Assembly: GCA_047967505.1 (NCBI GenBank)
Contig: CM106541.1
DNA: 64,000 bases
DNA from: Dipteris shenzhenensis
Taxonomy: Eukaryota > Polypodiophyta > Polypodiopsida > Gleicheniales
Strand: one strand, 5' to 3'
Positions 1 through 10,311 of this stretch are shown here, piece by piece. The notes below the pieces were generated by a model, which saw only the letters and a list, made by a program, of their open reading frames with translations, searched no databases and was not told where the DNA came from. Numbering within the stretch: the first letter of the stretch is position 1; each line of letters begins with the position of its first letter. Made by a program: the position numbers and the translations under genes.

Positions 1-733
1 GGTTGCAAGAAGTTAATTAAAGGGGGGCAAGGTACTCGTCTAGTAGGAATTTGTTCCTATGGATGTGGGGACGAGGTCCCTCATAATGGGATTTCCCACT
101 ATGTATATCGCTTAGCCATACATGGATGATTTTTTCAAGTTAGTTTCGTTATGAATCTAAAATTTTATATTGGCATCGAAAGTATGTATGCCCTAATAAA
201 AATAAATGTTGGAAACATTCGCCAAGGTTTGAAACTTTTGTAAAAAAAAGTAAAGTTTCACCAACAGGATTTACGTTTTTTTCTTCAAAGTTTACATGAA
301 AGTATATTAAAAGGTATTAAATTCGACTGATAATGTGAAACAAAAAAAAAGAAGTTTGAAAAGTTTCGCCAAGATCTTATATTAATATATGAGCATAGCT
401 TCAATAAAAACATCCCTGTAGCCATATTGTGATTAGGTCATCGAACTTTCTCGGGTAGAGTATATTTACGACATAAAGTCGCATTCACAAGTTCTTGTCA
501 TCAGAGGCTTCTCCATGTGGATATGGGGACCATCCCTCATGGTAGGAAATTCCTACATGTGTATCTCTTAGCTGCGTGGTTGTCTCTTGGAGGATTAAAA
601 CATGAACAAAGTAATGTTACTTGGGGAAACAAAAAAGTATGAAAAACATAGTTTTAGGGGGATAAAAGATTTATGAAATAAAATTTTGTAAAACACCAAT
701 TTTCCAATATTCGATTGTAGCACTAGTGACTTA
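1..733. other. Non-genic AT-rich stretch with an imperfect direct repeat
   Basis: No ORF or known domain is visible. A block of about 62 bp at 55-115 recurs imperfectly at 509-572. Both copies share the order GTGGGGAC, CCCTCAT, a TTCCCACT/TTCCTACA-like word and CTTAGC. The rest is AT-rich with short homopolymer runs. It could be old intergenic repeat; nothing more can be said. Confidence 0.5.
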
Positions 734-1501
734 TGCATTCAGCGGAAATTTTAAGTAAATGAAATTTCTTTACTACATATTGTAAGAAAACAATACAACG
801 GCTGTGCTCAACAGATCATAGGATCTCGTACGCAAGAGAGAAAAATAGATAGTATGGAGAATAAAAAATTTGATTACTGTAGAACTGATACAAAAGATGG
901 TGCTGCCTCCCAACTGTGCGCTCTTGTGAGAGAAGCTTCGATGGCATGCTAGAAACAATAGAGGACGGAGGGTGGATGCTAAGGAATCAAGGTTGCTGTA
1001 GCCAGTGATGAAATGGGCTTCACGGGCTTGCTCTTATATAGACCCTAGTCGTAGTCGGTTAGACCCTATTGGGTGACTGACCCAGTCCGCCCAAAACGGT
1101 CGACTGGGGGTCGGTCCCGAAATAGGTCATCGACCACACGATAGAACCGGTGCACAAAATAGAGCAACTGACCTATGGTTACTGTTCGGCCCACAGCCAT
1201 CTGAGATCATCTAGGACTCCAAACGGGCCCCACAACCTGAGAGTGGGCTGCCCCGGGAAATGCTCCATCTACCCTCAGTGCGGTCAGCCATGGGATGCCT
1301 TCCCACACTTGCATGTAGCCTAGTTGGTAGTGTGCCAACTCCTTCCAGCCATCAGGCCACACATGGCCCCCATCTGGTGTTCAAACCAAGACCTACTGGA
1401 TAACCGAGTACTCAAATGCCTTCTTCTCATATGGGGGGCTTACAAGTAGAGTTAGCTAGTTCCCGCATAGTTACACGAGAGTGGAGCATTGATATCTAAC
1501 A
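734..1501 (-). repeat. 3' LTR of truncated minus-strand copia element
   Basis: Read on the minus strand, the LTR begins TGTTAGATATC at 1501, directly after a purine run (1502-1509 is a C7 tract on the plus strand), as expected for a polypurine tract next to a 3' LTR. A TATA-like word lies at about 1033-1042 (CTTATATAGA on plus). The outer end is placed at 734, where plus-strand TG gives a terminal CA, but without a second LTR copy this boundary is tentative. Its ends resemble those of the LTR at 43237-43883. Confidence 0.6.
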
Positions 1502-1531
1502 CCCCCCCTCAATGTCCACCCGCAAGTGAAC

Positions 1532-3529
1532 TTAATTTTTTGGCCCAATGCCAAGTCGATGAAGATGCCTCTCCAGCAAGTCTCTTCCAAGAGCCTTCAT
1601 GAAGATGTCCGCAACATTCTCTGTAGTTGGACAGTACACCAAGTCAACCTCTCCATCCATGATGAGCTCACATACAAAGTGATATTGAATCTCAATGTGT
1701 TTTGTGCGAGTGTGGAACACAGGGTTCTTTGCAATCGCCATGCAACTCTGATTGTTACATGATAACTGCATAGGCTTGTTTTGCACTGCACCCATGTCCC
1801 CCAAAATCCTCCTCAACCACACTACCTCGCAAGAAGCAAAGCATGCTGATTTGTACTCAGCCTTGGTAGAAGAAAGAGCAACTGTAGGTTGCTTCTTGCT
1901 GACCCATGACACAGCTCCAGATCCAAGTGAGAAATAGTAACCTATCACTGATCTCCTGCTGTCCACGTCTCCTGCCCAATCCGAGTCATAGAATCCGGTC
2001 AAGATGTTGCCCTTGGTATAGGTGATGCCATAATCAAGTGTGCCTTTGATGTATTTCAGCACCTGCATCCCTACCCTCTAATGGTTCTCCCTTGGCTTAT
2101 TGGAAAACCTGCTTAGTACACCAGTCGCAAAGCTAATGTTCGGTCGCGTGTTGCACAAGTAAATCAAACTGCCCACAAGCGTTCTGTACTTTGCTTCGTC
2201 CACCAGTGGTGATGAATCCTCGTATGAAAGCTTCATGTCAACCTCCATAGGGGTACCAACTGTCTTGCACTCAACCATGCCAAATGCCTTCAGTATCTCT
2301 CCAACATACTTCAGCTGTGAAATGAAGATTTGTTTTGGCTCTTGCCGAACTTCAATCCCCAAACAGAAATGCATCAGCCTGAGGTCTGTCATTTCAAACT
2401 CTCTTCCTAGCAAATGCTTTGTCTACGAGATCTTCTCTTCATGGTTCCCTGTTATGACAAGGTCATCCACATAAAGGACCACGATCATACACTTGCCTCC
2501 TTCTCTGAAGATATACAAATTTGCATCTGATGGGCTCCTCCTACATCCGTTTTGCAGAAAGTAGGCATCAATTCGCTGGTACCACGCTCGTGGGGCCTCT
2601 TTCAGCCTGTAAAGTGCCTTCTTTAGTTTACAAACTTTACCTTCTGAACCGGGGATCACAAAACCTAGTGGTTGTTCCACGTATACCTCCTCCTTGAGAT
2701 CCCCATTCAAAAAGGTGGATTTTACATCCATCTGAAACACGGGCCAACTTCCCTTGGCAGCTAAAGCCAAAACACTATGAATTGTGGTTAGTCGAGCTAC
2801 GGGAGCAAAAGTATTCTGATAATCAAAACCATGTACCTGTGCGAATCCTTTTGCCACAAGTCGAGCCTTGTACTTATCCAACGTGCTGTCAGACTTGTAC
2901 TTGGTCTTGTACACCCACTTGGTGCCGAAATCCTTGCGTTTTGGTGGATGATCCACAAGGTCCCAACTGTTGTTCTTCATTATGGAGCTATACTTCGATT
3001 GCATAGCCTCCATCCACCTATCATCACCCTGTGCCTCTTCAAGACACTTGGGTTCATCAGTACGGATCACCTCAGTCATCAAGGCATAGTTGACCAAGTG
3101 TTCCTTCGCCCTTCTTTGCTCCTCTAATCTCTTGGAGCAGCGGTGTTCGGATGGTTCCTCCTCAATGGCTAGAGGTTCTCTGCCGTCTAAAAGCTACTTT
3201 ACCCACTTCGGGAATGGCCGTTTCCATTGTGGTTCTGCAGGCTCTTCTTCATCTTCTTTATCTTGAATCCTCCCAAGCACTGTTGGGGGATTTTGGTCTA
3301 CTGTTGGTGGTGGTACTGAATGGATATCCTGGTCCTGGTTGTCTGGGAAGGAAGCATCCTCCTCCAATTGATGCAGCTGTTTTGAGAAGACCACATCGCG
3401 ACTTACTATTACCTTCTTAGTAACAGGGTTATAGAGACGGTAACCCTTTGCCTCTTCACTATAGCCCAAGAAAATAGACTTCCGACTCTTCGGTTCCCAT
3501 TTGGTCCTGTTAGCACTTTGGGAAAAGGG
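1532..3529 (-). pseudogene. Copia pol remnant: integrase C-terminus, RT and RNase H
   Basis: Minus-strand frames read, in order, an integrase C-terminal region (EPKSRKSIFLGYSEE, RDVVF), a reverse transcriptase (FQMDVKSTFLNGD, LYRLKEAPRAWYQ, catalytic YVDDLVITG) and a copia RNase H (DSDWAGDVDSRRS, ALSSTKAEY, TKHIEIQYHF). RNase H ends at a stop at 1532, just before the polypurine tract. In-frame stops break the reading near 3193, 2420 and 2076, so the copy is dead. Gag, protease and the integrase catalytic core are absent. The homology stops abruptly near 3529 and is replaced by sequence of the kinase-bearing repeat family, which truncates the element at its 5' side. RT and RNase H identity is very secure; the exact junction is good to about 10 bp. 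Confidence 0.85.
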
Positions 3530-3809
3530 ATACAAGAGAAGATGGGTTGTAGTGGATGCATTGGTGCATGTGCATGGTGTGGCTACAGTGATGCTTGTGG
3601 CTGTGATGGATGCACTAATTCTTGTGATTGTGGTGGATGCAATGATGCTTCTGGTTGCAGTAGTGCTTGGGGGTGCGGGTGCACTTATGGAAGGGAGGAT
3701 GAGGCAACTCCTTTGCCTTTGAAACCTCACCACACATTCTTAATGTATGTGACTCTGGCTTCTACAATGAGACCCTCCCACTTCATGCCACAAGAGGTGA
3801 TGTCTCGAT

Positions 3810-4097
3810 CTATTTAAACAAGGCACCATCGACTCTCCATGGTGAAGTGGTGCATGATTGATCTTCAGATTCTGTTAGAAATACATTTGGAAATCGGTCA
3901 CACAGGGTCCTCACTCCACGCTCTGCCATGGTCCTAGCCAAATTTTGTACACTGCTTTCACCATTGTTGAAAGCTGTCTCAATGATGTCTTGATCGACAT
4001 TCATTAAGAATCGCACATTCTCATTTTTCAGCACCTTCCTCTGAGTCTTACTGAGATCAAGATGTTGAAACTTTCTCTTCTCACCCATGTGAGCCAT
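3810..4097 (-). pseudogene. N-terminal exon of the repeat-borne kinase-like gene, copy 1
   Basis: The 95-codon frame begins MAHMGEKRKFQHLDLSKTQR and contains NVDQDIIETAFNNGESSVQN and TLCDRFPNVFL. The second copy at 11417-11690 keeps the same phrases (MAHTGEKRK, NVDQDIIETAFQNGES, RRFPNVF), so a protein sequence was once conserved. The segment is Lys/Arg-rich at first, then helical in character. I do not recognise a named domain. The frame stops at 3810, and the following low-complexity tract (down to about 3530) is read in another frame, so the copy is broken. Confidence 0.55.
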
Positions 4098-4329
4098 CTA
4101 TATGCAACAAGCTACAACACAGAATCCAAAAAAGGATTTAGTCTCGGTACGATAAAAACTAAGCAAGTGATAACAATTAACAATGCAAGAAATTCAAAAA
4201 ATGACCTAGGTATAACCTCTCAACTTAAACTCAACTCATGTAACAGACTATAGAAAAGAAAATCACAAAAAATCGTGTTATTGTGTGACATTGAGTGTGT
4301 AACACTAATGACTCCTAACCGTGGTCTTC

Positions 4330-4870
4330 ACATCTAACACTAGGCTTCAACTACAATACACAACTATCAAGGGACAGTTGAGTGCCAGACTAAGTGTCTA
4401 TGAGCACATCACATGATATCATTGAACTTAGACTGTATCACATAACTCTCAAGAGAAAGATGAGTACCATAATAAGTGTCTATGAAAATAATTATTTATA
4501 TAGAAATTGAAACTGCAGCACACAACTCTTGTAGGAGAGATGAGTGCCAGTCTCAAACATAAATCAAAACAAACATTAATAAATAAAAAAATATTATAGA
4601 ACACAACTCTCGCAAAAAAACACAATACAAAACAAACATTAATTAATAAATAAAGACTGCAGCACACAACTCTCGCAAGAGAGATGAGTGCCAGTCTAAA
4701 ACACAATACAAAACAAACATTAATTGATAAAAAAAGACTGCAGCACACAACTCTCGCAAGATAGATGAGTGCCAGTCTAAAACACAAAATAAAATAAAAC
4801 AAGCATTAATGAATTAAAAAAACTACAACACACAACTCTTGCAAGAGAGATGAGTGCCAATTCATAGACA
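4330..4870 (-). repeat. Degenerate tandem array of hairpin units, copy 1
   Basis: About six to seven units are spaced roughly 70-110 bp apart. Each contains, on the minus strand, a GGCACTCATCTCTC-like word, a self-complementary CTCTCTTGCGAGAG-type core and GTGTGTTG. The units lie upstream of the exon at 3810-4097, in its presumed 5' leader or promoter. The same array occurs in the other copy at 10628-11165. Spacers between units are AT-rich and vary in length. Confidence 0.7.
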
Positions 4871-4944
4871 AGGGCGAAGATGGTACCTATGAAAGGTGGG
4901 TGAGCTAGGCGAAGAAGGTACCTATGAAAGGTGGGTGAGCTAGT
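4867..4944. repeat. Tandem duplication, about 38 bp x 2
   Basis: Two adjacent near-identical units contain GGTACCTATGAAAGG and TGGGTGAGCTAG. They sit at the 5' side of the hairpin array of copy 1 of the kinase-bearing repeat. No coding sense is visible. Confidence 0.8.
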
Positions 4945-5210
4945 AGGTAAGGTAATCTAGCAGGTACCGTAAGCAAGTAGGAGGTAGTAGGGCTTGCAAG
5001 CAAGTAGATGAGGTGGCAACAAAGGCTGATCTTGCAATATTCGTACGAATATCAGAAATGAGAATGGTTCTTTTTTTATATTGCATTTATTCTTACTAAT
5101 AAATAGTAGTTATTCGTATGAATAAAATGGAAAAAAACACTTCAAGCATTTTAAATCGTAAAAAATGTGAATTTAAGCATTTTTCAAATTTAAAAAAAAA
5201 CATGTGAATT

Positions 5211-5671
5211 AATGCAACTTAGTCCTATACAACCACCATGCTGTTGGTATTTAATATCCTAGTGTGCAACCAACCACTGCATTGGAAACCACTTATCCTG
5301 CACTACCGCCATGCTATCCTAAAGTTGTTGCAAAGTGCTATACTTAAATTGTCCCCTTTAGATTGGTTCTCTTTATCTATTGTCTAATTTCAACCACCGG
5401 GGTCATGACCACAAATTCTAAAGGAATGAATTGTATGCCATTCATCTTGTAATAATAGAGGCAAACCACCACGCTAGTGGCAATTAATATCCTAGTGTAA
5501 AAGCAACCTTAGAGCTCCAACCAACCAGTGCTATACTAAAACGAATCGCATTGCTACCAAGTGCTATCGTAAAACAGATAGATTGTCAAAGTAAACTTTG
5601 GAGAACATTAATAATTCAATAGATTACATACATATTACATAGATTACATCTAAAATACTCATTTCCTTTAG
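5211..5671. other. Non-coding stretch with a duplicated CACTAGGATATTAA-type block
   Basis: The phrase AATATCCTAGTG occurs near 5262-5273 and again near 5485-5496, each preceded by ACCACC(A/G)TGCT-like sequence, so a segment of about 220 bp has been duplicated and has diverged. On the minus strand these read CACTAGGATATT. That resembles a CACTA-type terminus, but no matching opposite end was found. No gene is seen. Confidence 0.4.
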
Positions 5672-6085
5672 GGGGCTGGTTTCACATTGCTTTGAGCAAA
5701 TCCCGTCTTTGCGCTCCTTGATTTTAGGCTTTGCTCTCCTTGCTCCTTTCTTGAAGGGGGCTGGTTTCTCCTTTCGGGGGTTGGCTCCACATTGCCTTTT
5801 TTAGCTCCCTGATTAAAGGCTTGAACCTCCTTGCTCCTTTCCAGAAGGGGGCTAGCTCCTCCCTTCAAGGCCTAGCTCCACATTGCTTTGAGCAAGACAC
5901 ATTTCTTAGCTCCTTGATTGCAAGCTTGGCCCTCCTTGCTCCAAGTTTTTTGAAGGGGGTTGGTTCCTCCCTTTACGGACCCGGCCCCTCCCTTCATGTT
6001 GTTTCTTCTTTCCTTGCTTTGAGCTCCCTAGTTGTAGGCTCCATACTCCTTGCTCCTTTCCTAAAGTCCTCCCTTTAGGTTCCTT
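5672..6085. repeat. Degenerate tandem repeat, about 91-114 bp, four units
   Basis: The word CCTTGCTCCTTTC, or a close variant, recurs at about 5738, 5829, 5934 and 6048. Each is followed by a GAAGGGGG-like word and preceded by TAGCTCCTTGATT. Low-complexity reading frames arise on both strands from this repeat and are not taken as genes. From 6086 to 6504 nothing recognisable is seen. Confidence 0.7.
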
Positions 6086-6504
6086 TTCTTCGTAGCTCGA
6101 GCTTCTTCAATTCAAGCTCCTTGTCTTTTGCATTCTTTGCCGAAATGGCAAATTGAGCTGGAGCATCTACTTTCTTGATGTAGATGGTTCTACCAGGCAG
6201 GCACATTTAATCTATCTATGACCTGGACAGTGGCATATTACATAGTCTGCATACTGAGCTTGCATGCACAAACACCCCAAAGAAAAAAACATGCACAGGG
6301 TGGGAGCACGTAGGCCATCGGATCATGCAGTCATCTATGATGGGGTATGGCAGAGCATGCATTTCGTACCCTGTTGCATTACATAATAGGCATCTGCTCT
6401 AACTATTGCGGCTGTCAACACCACAGTTTGACTCTATAAATGAAGAATCTGCTTCTTATTTCTTTATCCCTCATCCTAAGGCTACAGATGTTCTCCTTCA
6501 ACTC

Positions 6505-6777
6505 CTACACTCTTTGCTCATCCCATGCAACAACTTTATCTGATTCCCTTATTATCTGTTGAAGCTGCTTAAATTGATCAAGAGCATCAAGATGGGCCAT
6601 TTCTAAGACTTCCACTCTAGTTTGGAAATCTCTCATGATGATGAAGTTCTTTTCAAAACTTTCGAAAGCCACTACAAGCTCATGCAGAACCTTATCGTAA
6701 TCTTGTTGCAGCATCTTGTGCTTAACTTTCCAAAATTGCAAAAGTGGTTCTACATAAGTTCCACTGTGGCTCCCCAA
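6505..6777 (-). CDS. Hypothetical 90-residue coiled-coil-like ORF
   Basis: The frame starts MGSHSGTYVEPLLQF and continues with heptad-like spacing of Leu, Val and Ile among charged residues (KVLHELVVAFESFEKNF, VEVLEMAHLDALDQFKQL). No domain is recognised. In a repeat-dense region it could be the N-terminal part of a decayed retroelement gag. It overlaps the start of copy 2 of the kinase-bearing repeat. Weakly supported. Confidence 0.2.
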   Translation of the reverse strand: MGSHSGTYVEPLLQFWKVKHKMLQQDYDKVLHELVVAFESFEKNFIIMRDFQTRVEVLEMAHLDALDQFKQLQQIIRESDKVVAWDEQRV

Positions 6778-6839
6778 GTTGCATTAATTCGGGCATTTCC
6801 AAGTACGCATTTTTTGCTATTTAAAACGTTTCAAATATT

Positions 6840-6880
6840 TTTTGATAGTTTATTCATACGAATAGGTTATTTGTACGAAT
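6840..6880. repeat. Palindromic ATTCATACGAAT cluster, left of LTR insertion
   Basis: TTATTCATACGAATA and TTATTTGTACGAAT lie directly before the LTR that starts at 6881. The cluster resumes after the LTR element, at 10312. The words are near-perfect palindromes and also occur in copy 1 at 5039-5052 and 5110-5125. Confidence 0.7.
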
Positions 6881-7209
6881 TGTTGAGAGTTGTGGTGCCA
6901 TGAGCACATGTAGAGCAAAGGTATGAGTAAAGGGCAATCTGCCACATGGCATGGAGGAGATATCCCACATGTGAGCAAGCATATGGATGTAATTACCCTC
7001 ACCTATAAAAGGGAGGTTCATTTGAAGTAATACCAATCAAGCACTTTGCACTATCTCAAGATTCTCTTTATGAGTCCACGCTAATCTATCTTGGAACCTA
7101 ATTGACTTGAGTTATAGATCATGATCACTCTTAGGATTCATCCACTTAGATTAGTGTTGTCATTAGAGTAGATTAGGGTCATAGGAGGGCTCGATCCATG
7201 CACTTTACA
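6881..7209 (+). repeat. 5' LTR of gag-only element
   Basis: It begins TGTTGAGAGTTG and ends CACTTTACA, directly before the primer-binding site. A TATA-like word (CCTATAAAAGGG) lies near 7001-7012, giving a plausible promoter. The 3' copy matches over its whole length with scattered substitutions, mostly at its end. Confidence 0.9.
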
Positions 7210-7224
7210 TGGTATCAGAGCTTA
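7210..7224 (+). other. Primer-binding site, initiator tRNA-Met type
   Basis: TGGTATCAGAGCTTA directly follows the LTR end and is complementary to the 3' end of initiator methionine tRNA, the usual primer of plant copia elements. The leader from 7225 to about 7930 has no recognised product. Confidence 0.85.
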
Positions 7225-7939
7225 GGTCCTAGCTCTCCTAGATTAGATGTAGATCTATTTATTTTTTAGCATTCTTCGTAAGAGTTCACTTCCAATGAGA
7301 GACGTCTGTCTATGTTTCCATTCTTTTTTCCTTGAGAGATCTCTGAAAAAGATAAAGAAAAGTTGAGAGCTTCATGCATGCAAGCGAGCTCCATCGACAA
7401 CTCCGTGATGCATATCCATAGCCCAGCTTGCCTTGAATCCAACTCGTCAAACAGGATCTATTGCATCACTTTGTATATTCAGCACATCTCTGGCTATCTA
7501 AGTCTGAGCAACGCCCATCTTTGGTAGCTACAGGTGTGCACAGCTAACTTGAACTATCCAGAAGCTCCATCTCTTGAGTGCTGCCTACCTCCTATGACCA
7601 ACTTTAGCCAGCCACCAACAACTATGCCTCTCCAACACTAAACTGCAAATGACTCTAGCTTGGCTATCCAAAAGGCCTAACATCACTTCGAGCCAATGTG
7701 GACTCCCAAAGCCAGCTGTAGCGACCTCTATGTTGACCATCGACCTCCACCTGTGAGTAGCGCTGCAATCGATGATTCCAGATGCTACAACAATGCTTCT
7801 ACTAATGACCGCCTCCTCCGACTATAGCTCCTTCATCGAGCCAGTGCCTTCGATGTACTCCAGTAGCGTAGCCTTCTCCAAACAGAACCTCTTCTTGCAA
7901 CCAACTAGCCCAGTCGGTGCGCCATCTTCGGTGACTCTT

Positions 7940-8311
7940 GCAAGTCACCCGTGGCCTCAGCCGTGACTCTAGTCTCCACATGCAGAGATCCAAAAGAAGC
8001 GACAAAAGGCCTGCTTGGATGCTAAGATTTGCAAGGGATGGAAAAGACACTTTGCTGAGGGGAATGTTGTGCTATGCTTTGATAATAGATCGGACCACCA
8101 AATGGATAAAAAGTTCCTTCCACTATGGACCAGTCCATACAAAGTCATCAAGGAATGTAGCAATGGATCTTTACAAGTTCAGGAGTTGCATGAGCCATAT
8201 GGCAAGAAGGTGATCAAGAAGCCTTATCTCAAGCCCTTCTTTGTGCATGATGGTCCCAGGCATGGAAATGCTGTGCATTCCCTACCTGGGGTCAATGTCC
8301 AGTTACACTAG
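7940..8311 (+). pseudogene. Ty3/gypsy integrase C-terminal fragment inside a copia-type element
   Basis: The frame contains EIQKKRQKACLDAKICKGWK, then GNVVLCFDNRSDHQMDKKFL, LPLWTSPYKVIKE and KKPYLKPFF. The order matches the gypsy integrase C-terminal region (a GDxV word, DKK-F, then W-GPYKV), and the pol at 60901-61201 shows the same pattern (DKKFIGRWEGPYQV). The fragment is on the same strand as the surrounding gag-only element. No RT or integrase core adjoins it. It is either a captured piece or debris of an older insertion. Domain assignment is good; origin is inferred. Confidence 0.65.
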
Positions 8312-9123
8312 ATCATCCTTTGTATGGGATACTTTGAGAGTATTATCAAGCATTTTCGAAATTTATGGAGCGATATTCCTCCTCCAAAAATATTTTGGGA
8401 AGAAAGTTACTCTTCCTCAGACAAGGAGAAGAAACCATCAAATTTTTCGAAGCAAGATGAACAAAAACAAATGAAGTAGTTAATGAGCGGCTCTGTCCAT
8501 AGCTCCAAGTGCTTTCGACCGTCTACTGCTTCCGATCGCCTAGTCTCTTCTTTGCAAGCCACCCGTCTGACACACGACCCTATAGCTGTGGAGATCATCG
8601 TCCGCGTTGCCTTCACCGCATCGATGTTGTTGCTCCATATCCTCAAAGCTCTCCTTTCATTTTCTCTAAGGTCTAACCTTAGGACATGTGGCAAGCTTTG
8701 GCAAAGACATGTGGCAAGATAGAATTTTACTCGGGTTAGGTTATTTAACCCTTGGTTTGGGATTGGTTAATCATTTGCCACGTGACAGATAAGTTGGTCA
8801 AACTAACTATGGTTAAGTCAAACCATGGTTAAGGCTTATGGTTAAGTTAATGCCACATCATCATGCCACTAAGCACATAGTAACCCTTGCTAAGCACAGT
8901 ATGGAATTCTGCATGTGAATCCCTGTGCCACATTAGCAAAGGCCTTCTCTTCTTCACAAAACTTCAACAAAGCGTAACTTGCAATCCAGGAGGAATTTGC
9001 ACACACTCCAAAAAGGAAAAATAACCGGTTTTTTGAGCTCTACATGCTTGTCAACTCAGATTTTTTGTATGCAATTAGACACTTCCAGATTTGAAAGTAT
9101 GTTCCACTGGTAAGACCTTTGCA

Positions 9124-9771
9124 ATGGCAATACGCACCGCAACTGTTGAGAAGTTCATGGGGGAAGGATTTCACATGTGGTCTACACAAATGAGGTATCT
9201 CCTAATGCATCAAAAGCTTTGGAAGACTATAAAAGAAGACATACCCACTGCACAAACTCCAAGGATCATTACAAGGATGCATGGGATGAGTTGAACACCA
9301 TGTTTGGTGCAAAAGCCAAAAACTAAGAAATTCATCTTAAGATTGAATTCTATGGTTTGCACATGGGCTTCAATGAATCCATGGCACAATTTGTCAACAA
9401 AATCAAAAGCATTATGACCCAACTAGAAGTCACAAATGCAAAAGTAGGGGAAAAAGATGCACTTGCAATTCTCCTTAAAAGCATGCCTGCAGAGTACTGT
9501 GCATTGACAACCACTTTGAAGAATTTGCCAGATCCAAAATTTGAGGAATGTGTATCCTCTCTTCTTGAAAAAGAAAGAGAGTTGAAGGCATCAACATGTA
9601 GCAGCTATAATGAAGAACAAGCACTATTCAGTAAAACATCAACGAAGTGATACCATTGCGGAAGGATGGGTCACTATTGAAGTGACTGCAGACTGAAAAA
9701 CAAACCAAAGTGTCACCATTGCAAGAATCTGGGACACAAGGAAGAAGATTGCAGATTGAAGAACCAGTAGG
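9124..9771 (+). pseudogene. Copia gag (UBN2-like) with two zinc knuckles, frameshifted
   Basis: Translation starts at 9124 with MAIRTATVEKFMGEGFHMWS. After a frame change near 9262 it reads EIHLKIEFYGLHMGFNESMA, then AILLKSMPAEYCALTTTL, typical of copia gag. Two knuckle-like segments follow: a degraded YHCGRMGHY*SDC (stop inside, first Cys lost) and an intact CHHCKNLGHKEEDC (C-X2-C-X4-H-X4-C). The frame ends at about 9770. Gag would package RNA. This copy cannot make the full protein because of at least one frameshift and several stops. Confidence 0.75.
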
Positions 9772-9891
9772 TCAACTACACAGCATCATCATCAAGCCAT
9801 GAGCCAAAAGGCAACATCAATGGAATGTATTGAGAAGCAAAAAACCTTACCAACCTTGCCTATATTTTGTAAATCAAACCTAACCACCTGA

Positions 9892-9980
9892 GAGTAGCCA
9901 TGTAGGCACCCAGGGGAGGATTTGATCTTGTAACTCACATCTGACCACAGGAGAGTAGCCATGTAGGCACCAAGGGGAGG
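9892..9980 (+). repeat. Duplicated polypurine-tract region
   Basis: GAGTAGCCATGTAGGCACC followed by an A/C-AGGGGAGG purine run occurs twice, about 60 bp apart. The second run abuts the 3' LTR and is the likely priming site for plus-strand synthesis. The first is an upstream near-copy. Confidence 0.75.
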
Positions 9981-10311
9981 TGTTGAGAGTTGTGGTGCCA
10001 TGAGCACATGTAGAGCAAAGGTATGAGTAAAGGGCAAGCTGCCACATGGCATGGAGGAGATATCCCACATGTGAGCAAGCATATGGATGTAAGTACCCTC
10101 ACCTATAAAAGGGAGGTTCATTTGAAGTAATATCAATCAACCACTTTGCACAATCTCAAGATTCTTTTTATGAGTCCAAGCTAATCTATCTTGGAACCTA
10201 ATTGACTTGAGTTATAGATCATGATCACTCTTAGGATTCATCCACCTTAGATTAGTGTTGTCATTAGAGTAGATTAGGGTCATAGGAGAGCTTGAACCAT
10301 GCACTTTAATA
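9981..10311 (+). repeat. 3' LTR of gag-only element
   Basis: It starts TGTTGAGAGTTGTGG right after a purine tract and matches 6881-7209. Its last bases read CACTTTAATA rather than CACTTTACA, so the terminal CA has mutated. The target duplication CGAAT follows at 10312. Confidence 0.88.

Larger units (their letters stand above)
3530..5210 (-). mobile_element. Partial inverted copy of the kinase-bearing repeat family
   Basis: Read on the minus strand, this stretch matches the plus-strand unit at about 6775-12050 in the same order. It has an AT-rich 5' part containing ATTCGTACGAAT palindromes (5039-5125) and the phrase AAGTTGCATTAATTC. Next come a CCTACTTGC-type segment, an array of hairpin units (about 4330-4870) and a coding exon starting at 4097. 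A Ser/Thr/Pro/Ala-rich low-complexity coding tract ends at the junction with copia near 3529. The kinase domain present in the other copy is missing here. No terminal inverted repeat or target duplication could be fixed, so the class of element is open. Two copies in opposite orientation within 10 kb argue for a mobile or dispersed repeat. Confidence 0.6.
6881..10311 (+). mobile_element. Full-length gag-only LTR retrotransposon, TSD CGAAT
   Basis: The two LTRs (6881-7209 and 9981-10311) both start TGTTGAGAGTTGTGG. The element is flanked by the 5-bp duplication CGAAT (6876-6880 and 10312-10316). The primer-binding site TGGTATCAGAGC follows the first LTR, and a purine tract AAGGGGAGG precedes the second. 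The interior (about 2.8 kb) encodes only a copia-type gag with zinc knuckles; protease, integrase core and RT are absent. This fits the gag-only non-autonomous class known in plants as TR-GAG. Oddly, the interior also contains a gypsy-type integrase C-terminus at 7940-8310. The target was the palindrome cluster of the kinase-bearing repeat. Confidence 0.88.

Noticed and set aside
5255-5500. CACTAGGATATT words as ends of a CACTA transposon
   Set aside because: Both copies have the same orientation and no opposite end or subterminal repeats were found; better read as a diverged duplication.
10028-10300. LTR pair as part of a larger duplicated host segment
   Set aside because: Flanking CGAAT duplication, primer site and purine tract fit an LTR retrotransposon better.
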